DNA of 64,000 nucleotides from Pseudomonas sp. HR96 (GTDB taxonomy: Bacteria > Pseudomonadota > Gammaproteobacteria > Pseudomonadales > Pseudomonadaceae). How positions within the stretch are numbered: the stretch's first letter is position 1; every line of letters begins with the position of its first letter. Made by a program: the position numbers and the translations under genes. Below, one piece after another: positions 41,441 through 52,013 of this stretch. Where the stretch lies: positions 1,595,001-1,659,000 of the forward strand of contig NZ_CP139141.1 in NCBI RefSeq assembly GCF_034059295.1, given 5' to 3'. Below the pieces are notes generated by a model that saw only the letters and a program-made list of their open reading frames with translations, searched no databases and was not told the DNA's origin.

Positions 41441-43204
41441 TCAGCGGGGCGCCTTGCCGTTGGCAAAGGCCTGGCTGTGCGGGAACAGCAGGTCGATGAA
41501 GCGCTGCGCGGTCGGGCGCGGCTCATGGTTGGCCAGGCCGGCGCGCTCGTTGGCTTCGATGAACACGTACTCCGGCTGGTCTGCTGCCGGCACCAGCAGA
41601 TCAAGGCCGACCATGGGGATGTCCAGCGCGCGGGCGGCGCGCACCGCCGCCTCGGCCAAGGTCGGGTGAAGGATGTCGGTGACGTCTTCCAGGTGACCGC
41701 CAGTGTGCAGGTTGGCGGTCTTGCGCACGGCCAGGGTCTGGCCCGCCGGCAGGACGGTGTCGTAGTCGACCCCGGCAGCCTGCAAAGTGCGCAGGGTTTC
41801 GTGATCCATCGGAATCCGGCTCTCGCCCCCGGTGGCCGCCTGGCGCCGCTTGCTTTGCACCTCGATCAGCGCGCTGACGCTGTTGTGGCCGTCGCCGACG
41901 ATCTGCGCCGGGCGGCGGATGGCCGCCGCCACCACCTCGAAGCCGATCACCACGATGCGCAAGTCGGCGCCTTCGTGAAAGCTTTCCAGCAGCACCCGGC
42001 TGTCGAAGAGCAAGGCCTGCTCGATGGCGGCCTGCACTTCGTCCAGGGTGCCGAGGTCGACGGCCACGCCGTGGCCCTGTTCACCATCCAACGGTTTGAC
42101 CACGATACGCCCGTGTTCTTCGAGGAACGCTTCGTTGTCATCGGCGCTGCCGGCCAGTTGCTGGGCAGGCAGCTGCAAGCCGGCGGCCTTGAGCACCTTG
42201 TGGGTCAGGCTCTTGTCCTGGCACAGGGTCATGGCCACGGCGCTGGTCAGGTCGCTCAGCGACTCGCGGCAACGCACCTTGCGCCCGCCGTGGCTGAGGG
42301 TGAACAGGCCGGCCTCGGCGTCGTCGACCTGCACGTCGATGCCGCGGCGGTAGGCTTCGTCGACGATGATACGGGCATAGGGATTGAGATCCGCTTCCGG
42401 CCCGGGGCCGAGGAACAATGGCTGGTTGATGCCGTTCTTGCGCTTGATGGCAAAGGTCGGCAGGTTGCGAAAGCCGAGCTTGGCGTAGAGGTTCTTGGCC
42501 AGGCGGTTGTCATGCAGCACCGACAGGTCGAGGTAGGCCAGGCCGCGGCTCATGAAATGCTCAACCAGGTGACGCACCAGCACTTCGCCGACGCCGGGTC
42601 GAGTACAGCGGGGGTCGACCGCCAGGCACCAGAGACTACTGCCGTGTTCCGGGTCGTCGAACGCCTTGCGGTGGTTGAGGCCCATCACGCTGCCAATCAC
42701 CTGCCCGCTGTCTTCATCCTCGGCCAGCCAGTACACCGGGCCGCCCTGGTGGCGCGGGGTCAGCAGGCTGGGGTCGATAGGCAGCATGCGGCGCTTGAGG
42801 TAGAGCTGGTTGATTGCTTCCCAATCGGCCTCGTTCTGCGCGCGGCGGATGCGAAAGCCGCGAAACACGCGCTGCGCCGGGCGATAGTCGCTGAACCACA
42901 GCCGCAGGGTGTCGGAGGGGTCGAGAAACAACTGCTGTGGCGACTGCGCCAGCACTTGTTGCGGCGCAGCCACGTACAGGGCGATGTCGCGCTCGCCGGG
43001 CTGCTCCTGGAGCAACTCGGCGGCCAGGCTCTCCGGGGTCGGATAGGTATGGCCGATCAGCAGCCGGCCCCAGCCGCAATGCAGCAGGCGCGGCCGTTGT
43101 TCCAGCGCGCTGCCATCCTCGGCCAGGCGCGCCTGCAGGCGTTCGTAGGAGGGCGTCTGGCCGCGCAGCAGGCGCTGGTTGAGGGCTGAAGCATTGGCTT
43201 TCAT
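41441..43204 (-). CDS. ngg: N-acetylglutaminylglutamine synthetase, GNAT plus ATP-grasp
   Basis: The 587-residue bifunctional enzyme has an N-terminal GNAT-like acetyltransferase domain (about 95-230: AVDPRCTRPGVGEVLVRHLVEHFMSRGLAYLD) and a C-terminal ATP-grasp domain (about 300-580: IVVKPLDGEQGHGVAVDL, FIEANERAGLANHEPRP). It builds the dipeptide core of N-acetylglutaminylglutamine amide, an osmolyte of Pseudomonas and rhizobia. The gene lies 3 bp after the amidotransferase and 61 bp before the M42 peptidase. Confidence 0.9.
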   Translation of the reverse strand: MKANASALNQRLLRGQTPSYERLQARLAEDGSALEQRPRLLHCGWGRLLIGHTYPTPESLAAELLQEQPGERDIALYVAAPQQVLAQSPQQLFLDPSDTLRLWFSDYRPAQRVFRGFRIRRAQNEADWEAINQLYLKRRMLPIDPSLLTPRHQGGPVYWLAEDEDSGQVIGSVMGLNHRKAFDDPEHGSSLWCLAVDPRCTRPGVGEVLVRHLVEHFMSRGLAYLDLSVLHDNRLAKNLYAKLGFRNLPTFAIKRKNGINQPLFLGPGPEADLNPYARIIVDEAYRRGIDVQVDDAEAGLFTLSHGGRKVRCRESLSDLTSAVAMTLCQDKSLTHKVLKAAGLQLPAQQLAGSADDNEAFLEEHGRIVVKPLDGEQGHGVAVDLGTLDEVQAAIEQALLFDSRVLLESFHEGADLRIVVIGFEVVAAAIRRPAQIVGDGHNSVSALIEVQSKRRQAATGGESRIPMDHETLRTLQAAGVDYDTVLPAGQTLAVRKTANLHTGGHLEDVTDILHPTLAEAAVRAARALDIPMVGLDLLVPAADQPEYVFIEANERAGLANHEPRPTAQRFIDLLFPHSQAFANGKAPR

Positions 43205-43207
43205 CGG

Positions 43208-44980
43208 TCAGATTCCTTGTTCGCTGAGCCACAGGTTCAGCGCTGCCAGTTGCCATAGCTTGGAGCCGCGCAGCGGGGTCAATTGCCCCTGCGGATCGGT
43301 CAGCAGGCGGTCGAGCATGATCGGGTTGAACAGGCCGCGGTCCTGGCTGGGGTCCAGCAGCAGGTCACGCACCCAGTCAAGGGTGTCGCCCTGCAGGTGC
43401 TTGAGGCCGGGGACCGGGAAGTAGCCCTTCTTGCGGTCGATGACCTCGCTGGGGATGACCCGCCGCGCCGCTTCCTTGAGCACCTGCTTGCCGCCGTCGG
43501 GCAGCTTGAACTTGCCCGGCACTCGTGCCGACAATTCCACCAGGCGGTAGTCGAGGAACGGCGTACGCGCTTCCAGGCCCCAGGCCATGGTCATGTTGTC
43601 GACTCGTTTGACCGGGTCGTCGACCAGCATCACCGTGCTGTCCAGGCGCAGCGCCTTGTCCACGGCAGCATCGGCGCCTGGCATGGCGAAATGCTCGCGA
43701 ACGAAATCGCCGGCCGCATCATGCTGGGTCAGCCAGCGCGGTTGCACGGTGGCGGCGTAGTCGTCGTAGCTGCGGTCGAAGAACGCCGAGCGATAGGCCG
43801 CATAGGGATCGCTGGCGCCGTCCACCTGCGGGTACCAGTGGTAGCCGGCGAACAGTTCGTCGGCGCCCTGGCCGCTCTGCACCACCTTGCAGTGCTTGGC
43901 CACTTCGCGTGACAGCAGATAGAAGGCGATACAGTCGTGGCTGACCATCGGCTCGCTCATGGCGCGGAAGGCCGCTGGCAGTTGCTCGATGATTTCGCGC
44001 TCATCGATGCGCAGCTGGTGGTGCCGCGTGCCGTAATGTTTGGCGATCAGATCGGAATACTGGAACTCGTCGCCCCGTTCCCCGCCGGCGTCCTGGAAGC
44101 CAATGGAGAAGGTCGACAGGTTCTCTACCCCGGTCTCGCGCAGCAGGCCCACGAGCATGCTCGAATCGACGCCGCCCGATAGCAGCACGCCGACGTCCAC
44201 GGCTGCGCGCTGGCGGATCGAGACCGCATCGCGGGTGCTTTGCAGCACGCGGTCGACCCAGTCTTCGAGCGTCAGGTTGGCCTCATCGGCGTTCGGCCCG
44301 TAGGGCAGGGTCCACCAGGTTTTCTGCTCGGTGTGGCCGTTGGCGTCGATGCGCATCCAGCTGGCCGGCGGCAGCTTTTCGATGTTGGCCAGCAACGTGC
44401 GCGGGGCCGGCACCACGGCGTGGAAGTTCAGGTAGTGGTTGAGCGCGATCGGGTCGAGCACCGGGTCGATGTCGCCGCCCTTGAGCAGCGCCGGCAACGA
44501 CGAGGCGAAGCGCAGGCGGCTGGCGTTGCGCGACAGGTACAGCGGTTTGACGCCCAGGCGATCGCGGGCGATGAACAGACGCTGGCTGTCGCGCTCCCAG
44601 ATGGCAAAGGCGAACATGCCGTTGAGCTTGGGCAGCAGTGCTTCGCCCCAGGCGTGATAACCCTTGAGGAGCACTTCGGTGTCGCCACCCGAATAAAAGC
44701 TGTAACCCAGCGCTTCGAGTTCGGCGCGCAGTTCGGGGAAGTTGTAGATGGCGCCGTTGAACGCCAGGGACAGGCCCAGCTGGGCGTCGATCATGGGCTG
44801 CGCCGAGCCGTCGGACAGGTCCATGATCTTCAGGCGCCGGTGGCCCAGGGCAATCGGCCCCAGGCTATGGAAACCCCAGGCGTCCGGGCCGCGTGGGGCC
44901 AGGTCGTGGGTGATCCGTTCTACCGCGCCAAGGTCGGCCGGGCGGTTGTCGAAACGTAGTTCTCCTGCTAATCCACACAT
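43208..44980 (-). CDS. N-acetylglutaminylglutamine amidotransferase (asparagine-synthetase type)
   Basis: The 590-residue enzyme has an N-terminal glutaminase domain with the nucleophile Cys2 (MCGLAGELRFD) and an asparagine-synthetase-like synthase domain with the PP-loop LLSGGVDSSMLVGLL near residue 270. In the NAGGN pathway it amidates the acetylated dipeptide, using glutamine as nitrogen donor and ATP. It is first in the leftward operon, and 3 bp separate it from ngg. The 300-bp region upstream is shared with the divergent small regulator. Confidence 0.9.
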   Translation of the reverse strand: MCGLAGELRFDNRPADLGAVERITHDLAPRGPDAWGFHSLGPIALGHRRLKIMDLSDGSAQPMIDAQLGLSLAFNGAIYNFPELRAELEALGYSFYSGGDTEVLLKGYHAWGEALLPKLNGMFAFAIWERDSQRLFIARDRLGVKPLYLSRNASRLRFASSLPALLKGGDIDPVLDPIALNHYLNFHAVVPAPRTLLANIEKLPPASWMRIDANGHTEQKTWWTLPYGPNADEANLTLEDWVDRVLQSTRDAVSIRQRAAVDVGVLLSGGVDSSMLVGLLRETGVENLSTFSIGFQDAGGERGDEFQYSDLIAKHYGTRHHQLRIDEREIIEQLPAAFRAMSEPMVSHDCIAFYLLSREVAKHCKVVQSGQGADELFAGYHWYPQVDGASDPYAAYRSAFFDRSYDDYAATVQPRWLTQHDAAGDFVREHFAMPGADAAVDKALRLDSTVMLVDDPVKRVDNMTMAWGLEARTPFLDYRLVELSARVPGKFKLPDGGKQVLKEAARRVIPSEVIDRKKGYFPVPGLKHLQGDTLDWVRDLLLDPSQDRGLFNPIMLDRLLTDPQGQLTPLRGSKLWQLAALNLWLSEQGI

Positions 44981-45280
44981 GGTTGGGTCAATCCGTTCTT
45001 TGTTGCCTGTTGCGGACCGGATGGAGGGCTCTGACTTTCACCGGTCCCTTCGGGCGCGAATGCTTGATCAGAGTGCGCCGCTGCGAGTGGTCTGGGTATT
45101 TCGAGTACCTTGACGAGCGTATCGTTCAACCCGAGCTGCCCGGTGCGGTCGGCGACTGAAAATTTTTTTTCATCGTGCAGTGCCGGGGAAATATTCAGTT
45201 ACCCGACGCCGCAGGGGTTTAGCTAAGGTGAGTTAGGGTTTGATATTGCCCATTATGAAAACCCATGGGAATTCGCTCGC
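44981..45280. promoter_or_regulatory. Divergent intergenic region of the NAGGN operon and the HTH regulator
   Basis: This 300-bp gap holds no gene. It contains TGAAAATTTTTTTTCA (45157-45172), an inverted repeat with 6-bp arms containing an 8-T tract, in an otherwise GC-rich region. Position fits promoters and an upstream regulatory site for osmotic induction, but no sigma-factor box can be named with confidence. Confidence 0.5.
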
Positions 45281-45532
45281 ATGACGGGAAAGGGACTGTG
45301 CGATGCATCGCAAGAAGCGCCAGAGGGCACATTGATTCCGTGCGTGCTATCGGAGCGTGAACGTCAAGTGTTGAGCCTGACAGCCAGTGGCAAGACGGCT
45401 GCGCAGGTAGGGCAGGTGCTTTACCTGTCCGAACGGACCGTCAACTTTCACGTCGCCAACGCTGTGGCCAAACTGGCGGCAGCGAACAAGACCGAAGCGG
45501 TGGCGATCGCGGTGCGTTCGGGCTGGATTTAG
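45281..45532 (+). CDS. HTH-only LuxR/GerE-type regulator (83 residues)
   Basis: The protein is essentially one GerE domain: LSERERQVLSLTASGKTAAQVGQVLYLSERTVNFHVANAVAKL, residues about 23-66, preceded by a short N-terminus (MTGKGLCDASQEAPEGTLIP). No receiver, autoinducer-binding or other sensor domain exists. It is divergent from the NAGGN operon and may regulate it or itself; the target is not evident. The size is too short for a standard response regulator, so input may come from level of expression or a partner protein. Confidence 0.85.
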   Translation: MTGKGLCDASQEAPEGTLIPCVLSERERQVLSLTASGKTAAQVGQVLYLSERTVNFHVANAVAKLAAANKTEAVAIAVRSGWI

Positions 45533-45567
45533 CGGCTGCGCCACTGCAGATAGGAATCGGCCCTCCC

Positions 45568-46659
45568 TCAGTACCCGGTCATCTCCAGATAGCCCTCACC
45601 CTCCTGACTGCCGACGAAGCGGATCGGGCCCTCCCAGTAAGGCGTCGCCAGGCCCATCCAGGCGCGCTCGTTGAGGGGCTGGGTGCGGATGTCGAGGCCT
45701 TTGCCAGGGATTTTCACCGACCAGGCAGTGGGCACCTGATGGCCATCGATGTTGCTGAACATCAGCGGCTGCAGTTCGATATCGCCGGCCTGCAAGGCCT
45801 GGGTGCGGCCGTCGGCCTCGATCCAGTTGCCGCTCAGGTAGGGGCGGCCATCGGCGTGGCGCAGGCGAAACAGCATCAGCTGCCGGCCACCTTGCAGGTG
45901 CAGCGAGAACCAGTCCCAGCCCTGCTGGTTGGCGGCCATGTACTGGCTGCTCCACTCGCGGTCCAGCCAGGCGCTGCCTTCGACGTCCAGAGTGCGGCCG
46001 TCAATGGTCAATTGGCCGCGGGCTTGCAGGAACGGCTGACTGTAGTACCACGAAGCTTGGCCCTGATCGGACTTGCGGCTGTAGCCTTGCTCGCCCTGCA
46101 GTACCAGTGGACGTTCGCTGTGCAGCTGCAGGTCGTAGGCAAAATGCGCGTCACGGGCCTGCACTCGCAGTTGCTGCAGCGGATCGCCCGCGCGGGCGGT
46201 GCTGGCCAGGGTCCAGTCGTCGATCCAGGCGTGCCAGGGCTCGCCGGCCACGCCGGCCTGGCCGACGCCGCCACGGCCCAGGCGCTGGGCGGCGTATTGC
46301 TGGGTGGCGGTGGTCAAGCCGGCGTGGCCGAGCCAGAGGTTGGCGTTGTTCCAGCCGGGGCCGTCGGCGGCCGGCGCCAAGGCGCTGCGAAACAGCGTCC
46401 ACTGCACGCCGTAGTGGTTGCCCTGGGCGTCGTGCAGGTTGGCGGTGACGTACCACCATTCGATGCGGTAGTCGGGGTGGGCGTAGTGGTCACGCGGGAA
46501 CACCAGTGCGGCGCCTGGGCTGACGCTGGCGAACGCCTGTTGCGCGCCGCCCAGCCCGGCAAACCCGCTGGTGGCCCCTTTGGACGGCGCCGGCGCCGGG
46601 TCGCAGGCGCTCAATAGCAGGGCTACGGCCATGGCCATTGCGGTCAGCTTATTTCTCAT
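45568..46659 (-). CDS. AttH-like lipocalin-domain lipoprotein (CrtC/hydroxyneurosporene synthase family)
   Basis: The 363-residue protein has a lipoprotein signal peptide (MRNKLTAMAMAVALLLSACDPAP; lipobox LSAC). The tandem lipocalin-like fold shows YAHPDYRIEWWYVTANLHDAQGNHYGVQWTLFR, SAWLDREWSSQYMAANQQGWDWFSLHL. Such proteins are found with AttEFG-like ABC transporters and have unknown biochemistry. Its start overlaps the end of the permease gene by 11 bp. It would face the periplasm attached to a membrane. Confidence 0.85.
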   Translation of the reverse strand: MRNKLTAMAMAVALLLSACDPAPAPSKGATSGFAGLGGAQQAFASVSPGAALVFPRDHYAHPDYRIEWWYVTANLHDAQGNHYGVQWTLFRSALAPAADGPGWNNANLWLGHAGLTTATQQYAAQRLGRGGVGQAGVAGEPWHAWIDDWTLASTARAGDPLQQLRVQARDAHFAYDLQLHSERPLVLQGEQGYSRKSDQGQASWYYSQPFLQARGQLTIDGRTLDVEGSAWLDREWSSQYMAANQQGWDWFSLHLQGGRQLMLFRLRHADGRPYLSGNWIEADGRTQALQAGDIELQPLMFSNIDGHQVPTAWSVKIPGKGLDIRTQPLNERAWMGLATPYWEGPIRFVGSQEGEGYLEMTGY

Positions 46660-49119
46660 CGATCAAGACCCTCAACAAGTCGGCGGGCCGGCTGCGCAGC
46701 AGGCGCCACAGCGGCCAGGCCGACGCCAGAGCGGTGGCCAGCGCGGCCAGCCCGAGCAGCTGCAGCAGTTGCGCCGGGAAGACCTGCAGCGGCAGGCGCC
46801 AGCCGAACGCCTGGACGTTGATCACCGCCACCAGGCACCAGGCCAGCAGTATGCCCAGGGGCACCGACAAGGCCAGGGTCAGCAGCGCCAGCAGCCAGGT
46901 CTGGCCCAGGTTGATCCACAGCAGATGGCGCCGTCGCACGCCCATGGCCCAGAGCGGCGCCAGTTGGCCCAGGCGTCCCTGGCTCTGGGTCAGCAGGCTG
47001 ATGAACAAGGCCACGCCGGCCACACCCAGGGTCAGGCTGTCGAGGGCGCCGGTGGCGGCGAAGGTGCGCTCGAATACCTGGCCGGCCCATTGTTTCAGCT
47101 GGCTCTGATCGACGATGCGGCCTTCGTCGAGGCTGAATTGGCCGAGCAGACGCTGGCGCAACCCGGGCACGTCGGTGGCAGCCATGCGCACCGCCAGCCG
47201 GCTGACGGCGAGGGTCGGCCAGTGGCGCTGCATGGCCGCTGCGGCCACCAGCACGTGCCCGCGCGGGTTGCCATAATCGGCGTAGATAGCGATCACCTGC
47301 GGCTGCCAGGGGCCTCGCTCGCTGGGCAGGCTGAGGCGGTCGCCCAGCTTGAGGTGCAGATGACGGGCCAGTTGCTCGCTGAGCATCAGGCTGTCGCCGT
47401 CGAACAGGCGGTCCCAGGGCTGACTGTCCAACGCTTGCAGCAGCGGCCAATGCTCGCGATACGTGGGGTCGTCGAGCACTCCGGCGATGTCGGCCGGCCA
47501 ACCCTGAACCCGGCTGTCGCGCTCCAGGGCGGGCAGCACGCGCTGCACCCCGGGCTGCTGCTGCAACCAGCTCTGCAGCGCCGCGCTCTGGGCGCTGTCG
47601 ACCGGGCGCAGGTACAGCTCGGCGGTCAGACGCTGTTCCAGCCAATGGCCGAAGGTCTGGCGAAAGCCCTCGATCATGCTGCCGGCACCAATATTGGTGG
47701 CCAGAGCCAGCAGCAGCGCCATCAGCGCCAGGCTGATGCCCGGCAACTGCTGACGGCTGTCGGCGATGAACCATTGCGCCAATGGGCCCAAGCGCAGCTT
47801 GCCCAGCGCCTGCAACAGCAGCCCCAGCAGCACCGGCAGCCCGGCGGCGGCCGCCAGCAGCAGGCTGCCGAGCAGGACGAAGCCGCTGGCCAGGCTGTCA
47901 CCGCACAGCCCGGCGCCGGCCGCTGTAAACAATGCCAGCAGCGCCACCATTGCCTGACGCCGCAGGAAGGCCCGATGGGCTCCATGCCAGGCTTCGTTGT
48001 CGGCCAGCGCCAGCACCGGCAGGCGCGCGGCGCGCCACAGGCTGCTGGCCCCGGCCAGCAGCGCGCCGAGCAGGCTCAGGCCCAGGCCGCTGAGCCACCA
48101 GCCACGGCTCAGGGTCAACGCCCCGGCGACCTGGGCGCCATACAGGCCGCGCAGGCTGGCGGCGACGTCGGGCAACAACCAGCTGGCCAGCAGGTAGCCG
48201 CTGGCGACTCCTGCGACACCGCCCAGCAGGGCCAGCGCCAGCAGCTCGAAGGTCAGCACGCCGACCAGCCCGCGCGCACTGACCCCGCAGGCGCGCAGTG
48301 TGCGCAGCAGCGGCCGGCGTTGTTCCAGGGCCAGGCCGATGGCGGCGTGGACGATGAACAGGCCGACGACGAAGGCCAGCATGCCGAGGGCCGCCAGGTT
48401 CAGGTGGAAGCTTTCGGTCAGGCGCGCCATGTCGGCATTTTCGCCCTGGGCCTGCCACTGCAGTTGGCTGGCCAGCGCTGCGGGCAGCTCGGCGTGATAG
48501 CCAGCCGGCAAGGTCAGCCGCGAGATCAGTTGCGGGGCTTGCAGCAGGCGCTGCGCCGCGCCGATGTCCATCAGCAGCAGGCCCGGTGCCATGCCGTCGC
48601 GCGGTTGTAGCGGCGGCAGGGGCTGACCATCACGGCTCAACGGTTGCTCGCCGGGATGCCAGCCCCATTCGCGCAGGGTCTGCGCCGCGATCCAGGTGCG
48701 CCCTGGCGTGCCGATGAAGGCGGTCAGCTCGTCGAGGTCGGGCACGCTGCCGGCCAGGGACGCGTTGGCCGGCAGGGTCAGCGGCTCGATGCCGAGCACG
48801 TCCAGCGAGCGCTGCGGGTCGGCCCCGGCCAGTTGCATGCGGCCTTGCAGGGCCGGTGATACAGGCCAGCCGAGGCGCCGCAGTTGCACGAAGGTGTCCT
48901 GGCTCAGCCGCCCGCCCACGCGGGCCACCAAGGTAGGCAGTGGCTGGCCGCCGATCAACTGGCTGGCCTGGGCGTAGCTTTGCCGCGCCTGGCCGTTGAG
49001 CGCCAGCACGCCGATGAACAGCGCCGTGGCCAGCCACAGGCCGGTGAACACGCTGATGAACTGCACCGGGTGCTTGCGCCAGTGGCTGAGCAGCGCGCGC
49101 AGGCTCCAGTAGAGTACGC

Positions 49120-49123
<4 letters not shown>
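46649..49123 (-). CDS. FtsX-like ABC permease (LolCDE/AttFG type)
   Basis: The 824-residue protein has an N-terminal helix, a large periplasmic domain, and two sets of FtsX-type helices (FHLNLAALGMLAFVVGLFIVHAAIGLALE, residues about 225-255, and LDSLTLGVAGVALFISLLTQSQGRLGQLA, about 695-725). It is a fused double-module permease of the MacB/LolC superfamily, transducing ATPase motion to periplasmic or outer-membrane partners. It overlaps the ATPase gene by 4 bp and the lipoprotein gene by 11 bp. Confidence 0.88.
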
Positions 49124-49776
<653 letters not shown>

Positions 49777-49802
49777 CGGGCAGCCTTTTGGCGGTGGACG
49801 GA

Positions 49803-51800
49803 TCACTGCTGGCGAATCAGCCGGCGCAGCGCGAAGCGGTTGGGATGGCAGGCCAGGGCAACCTCGAGGGGCACCGGCAAGGGTTCGTGGTCGAGCCAGG
49901 CGGCAATCAGTTCGCCGGCCAGCGGTGTGGTGATGAGGCCCCGCGAGCCGTGGCCGCTGTTCACGTAGAGGCCGTCGAGCCAGGGGCAGGGCGCCGCAGG
50001 CATCTGCCGGGCGTCCTTGGCCAGGGCGGCATAGCGTGTGGCGAAGGCCTCGGCGTCGGCCAGCGGGCCGACGATGGGCAGGTAGTCCGGGCTGGTGCAG
50101 CGAAACGCGGCGCGCCCTGGCAGCTCGGCCTGGCGGTCCGGATCCGGATCCGGATCCGGGTCCAGGTCCAGGCGCTGGCACAGGTCGGTCGAGATCTCCG
50201 CCAGCAGCGCCAGGTTGCTGGCCTGCTCGGCGGCGGTCGGGGTCAGGTCGGTGCTGTGAAAATCGAAGCTGGCGCCCAGTGTGTGCTCGCCGTTGCGGGC
50301 CGGCGCCACATAGCCTTCGGCGCACACCACCGTGCGCAGGGCGCTGCTGGCGGCAGTCTGCGCCAAGCAGGTGATCTGCCCGCGAATGCGTTTGAGCGGC
50401 AGCTGCGCGGTCACCGGCAGGCGGGTGACGTCGGCGGCGCCGCACAGCACCACGGTGGCGGCACTGGCCAGCAGTTGCTGTTCATCCCAGGCCTGCCACT
50501 GGTCGCCCTCGCGGCGCAGTCGCAAGAGGTGGCGATGGGGCAGCAGGGTGATCAGCGGGTGCGCCGCCAGTTGCTGGCATAGCGCCTTGGGGTGCACCCA
50601 GCCGCCCTCGGGGTAGAACAGCCCGCCTTGGGCCAGGCCGACACCGGCCAGGGTCTGGGCCTCGGCGCGGTCGACAGGCCGCAGCAGGTTGCCGGGGAAG
50701 GCATCGGCCAGCTTGCGCTGGCGCGCCTGTTCCTTGTCGTCGAAGGCCAGCTGCAACACCCCGCAGGCGTCCCAGGCGCTGCCCCGGGGCAGCTCCTCGA
50801 GCAGCCGGCGAGTATGGCCGAAGCCGCTGAGGATCAACCGCGATAGGGTCGTGCCGTGGGCCGAAAGCTTGAGGTAGAGCACCCCTTGGGGGTTGCCCGA
50901 GGCCTCTTCGGCCAGTTCGCCGTGGCGCTCCAGGAGGCTCACCCGCCAGCCGCGGGCAGCCAGGCTGGCGGCTGTGGCGCAACCGGCCAGGCCGGCGCCG
51001 ACCACCAGCGCGTGACGTTCGCCGCAGGGCGCGGGCGGCCGGGCGAACCAGGGAGGTGTCGGTTTTGCGCCGGGGGCGTCGGTGGGCACGCCCAGGAATT
51101 CCCCGCGCAGGACCTCCCATTTATGGCCGATGCCGGGCACTCGCTTCATCTTGAACCCCGCCGCCGACAGGCTGCGACGCACCCAGCCGGTGCTGGTGAA
51201 GGTGCCCAGGGTCGCGCCGGGCGCCGACAGCCGGGCCAGTTCGGCGAACAGCTCGGGGGTCCACATCTGCGGGTTCTTGGCCGGGGCAAAGCCGTCGAGG
51301 AACCAGGCGTCGACCTGACCGTCGAGCTGTGGCAACTGTTCCAGCACATCGCCGATCAGCAGGGTGAGGCTGACGCGCCCGGCGGCCAGCGTGAGGCGCT
51401 GGAAGCCCTGGTGAATGGCCACATACTGTTGCAGCAGGCGCTCGGCCTGGGACGCCAGTTGTGGGAACAGCGCCAGCGCCCGGGTCAAATCTTCGCGGCT
51501 GAGCGGGTATTTTTCCACGCTGATGAAGTGCAGCCGCGCCGCTGCTGGCGCGTGAGCCTCGAACAGCTGCCAGGCGCAGAGAAAATTCAGCCCCGTGCCA
51601 AAGCCGGTCTCGCCGATGACCAAGGTCTGGTTTGCGGCCAGTTCGGCGAAACGCGACACCAGGCGGTTCTGTTCGATGAACACGTGCCGGGTTTCGGCGA
51701 GGCTGCCGTCCAGGGCGAAGTACACGTCGTCGAACACGCGTGAGCGTGGGCGACCCTGTTCGTCCCAGTCGAGCTGGGCGTGAAGGGGCGGTTGATTCAT
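49803..51800 (-). CDS. mnmC: Bifunctional tRNA mnm5s2U biosynthesis protein MnmC
   Basis: The 665-residue enzyme has an N-terminal SAM-dependent methyltransferase domain (about 1-245: NQTLVIGETGFGTGLNFLCAWQLFEAH, VDAWFLDGFAPAKNPQMW) and a C-terminal FAD-dependent oxidoreductase (about 265-660: HALVVGAGLAGCATAASLAARGWRVSLLERH). It finishes the 5-methylaminomethyl group of wobble uridine in tRNA. An odd Asp-Pro repeat (DPDPDPDPD near residue 550) comes from a short DNA repeat. Divergent from the acetyltransferase. Confidence 0.93.
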   Translation of the reverse strand: MNQPPLHAQLDWDEQGRPRSRVFDDVYFALDGSLAETRHVFIEQNRLVSRFAELAANQTLVIGETGFGTGLNFLCAWQLFEAHAPAAARLHFISVEKYPLSREDLTRALALFPQLASQAERLLQQYVAIHQGFQRLTLAAGRVSLTLLIGDVLEQLPQLDGQVDAWFLDGFAPAKNPQMWTPELFAELARLSAPGATLGTFTSTGWVRRSLSAAGFKMKRVPGIGHKWEVLRGEFLGVPTDAPGAKPTPPWFARPPAPCGERHALVVGAGLAGCATAASLAARGWRVSLLERHGELAEEASGNPQGVLYLKLSAHGTTLSRLILSGFGHTRRLLEELPRGSAWDACGVLQLAFDDKEQARQRKLADAFPGNLLRPVDRAEAQTLAGVGLAQGGLFYPEGGWVHPKALCQQLAAHPLITLLPHRHLLRLRREGDQWQAWDEQQLLASAATVVLCGAADVTRLPVTAQLPLKRIRGQITCLAQTAASSALRTVVCAEGYVAPARNGEHTLGASFDFHSTDLTPTAAEQASNLALLAEISTDLCQRLDLDPDPDPDPDRQAELPGRAAFRCTSPDYLPIVGPLADAEAFATRYAALAKDARQMPAAPCPWLDGLYVNSGHGSRGLITTPLAGELIAAWLDHEPLPVPLEVALACHPNRFALRRLIRQQ
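50138..50174. repeat. Hexanucleotide tandem repeat inside mnmC
   Basis: GGATCC-type hexamers (CCGGATCCGGATCCGGATCC, then CGGGTCCAGGTCCAGG) repeat at least four times with drift, encoding Asp-Pro pairs in a loop of the FAD domain. Being a multiple of three, changes in copy number would not alter frame. Confidence 0.8.
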
Positions 51801-51958
51801 GGGGCGCTGATGTCTCGAGCTGGCGTCGCGGGCTGGGCAGGCATTCTAGCGGATCCTGATGGCAGACGGCTCGCGGGGCGATCTGGCGCTTGCGCGAACA
51901 CAGCAAATGCATCGAAAATGTTACGAAATTGGTGCTGGCATAACAGAAGTATCGCGTA

Positions 51959-51974
51959 AGATTGTAAGCAATCT
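51959..51974. promoter_or_regulatory. Inverted repeat upstream of the acetyltransferase gene
   Basis: AGATTG (51959-51964), spacer TAAG, and CAATCT (51969-51974) form an inverted repeat in an AT-rich stretch 40 bp before the acetyltransferase start and 159 bp before mnmC. It may be an operator or promoter element. Only one copy is seen. Confidence 0.35.
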
Positions 51975-52013
51975 ATATCGCTGTCCATCCGAAAGCAGGT
52001 TTCGAGAGCGCCC

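Noticed and set aside
41282..43189. A 635-residue open frame antisense to ngg
   Set aside because: No domain. Ngg has GNAT and ATP-grasp motifs.
46571..48610. A 679-residue open frame antisense to the AttH-like and permease genes
   Set aside because: Low-complexity Gln/Ala/Arg composition; a shadow of the real permease, with no domains.
49777..50445. N-terminal extension of the ABC ATPase frame
   Set aside because: It lies within mnmC in another frame. The ATPase family starts at MLLIENLHKHY.
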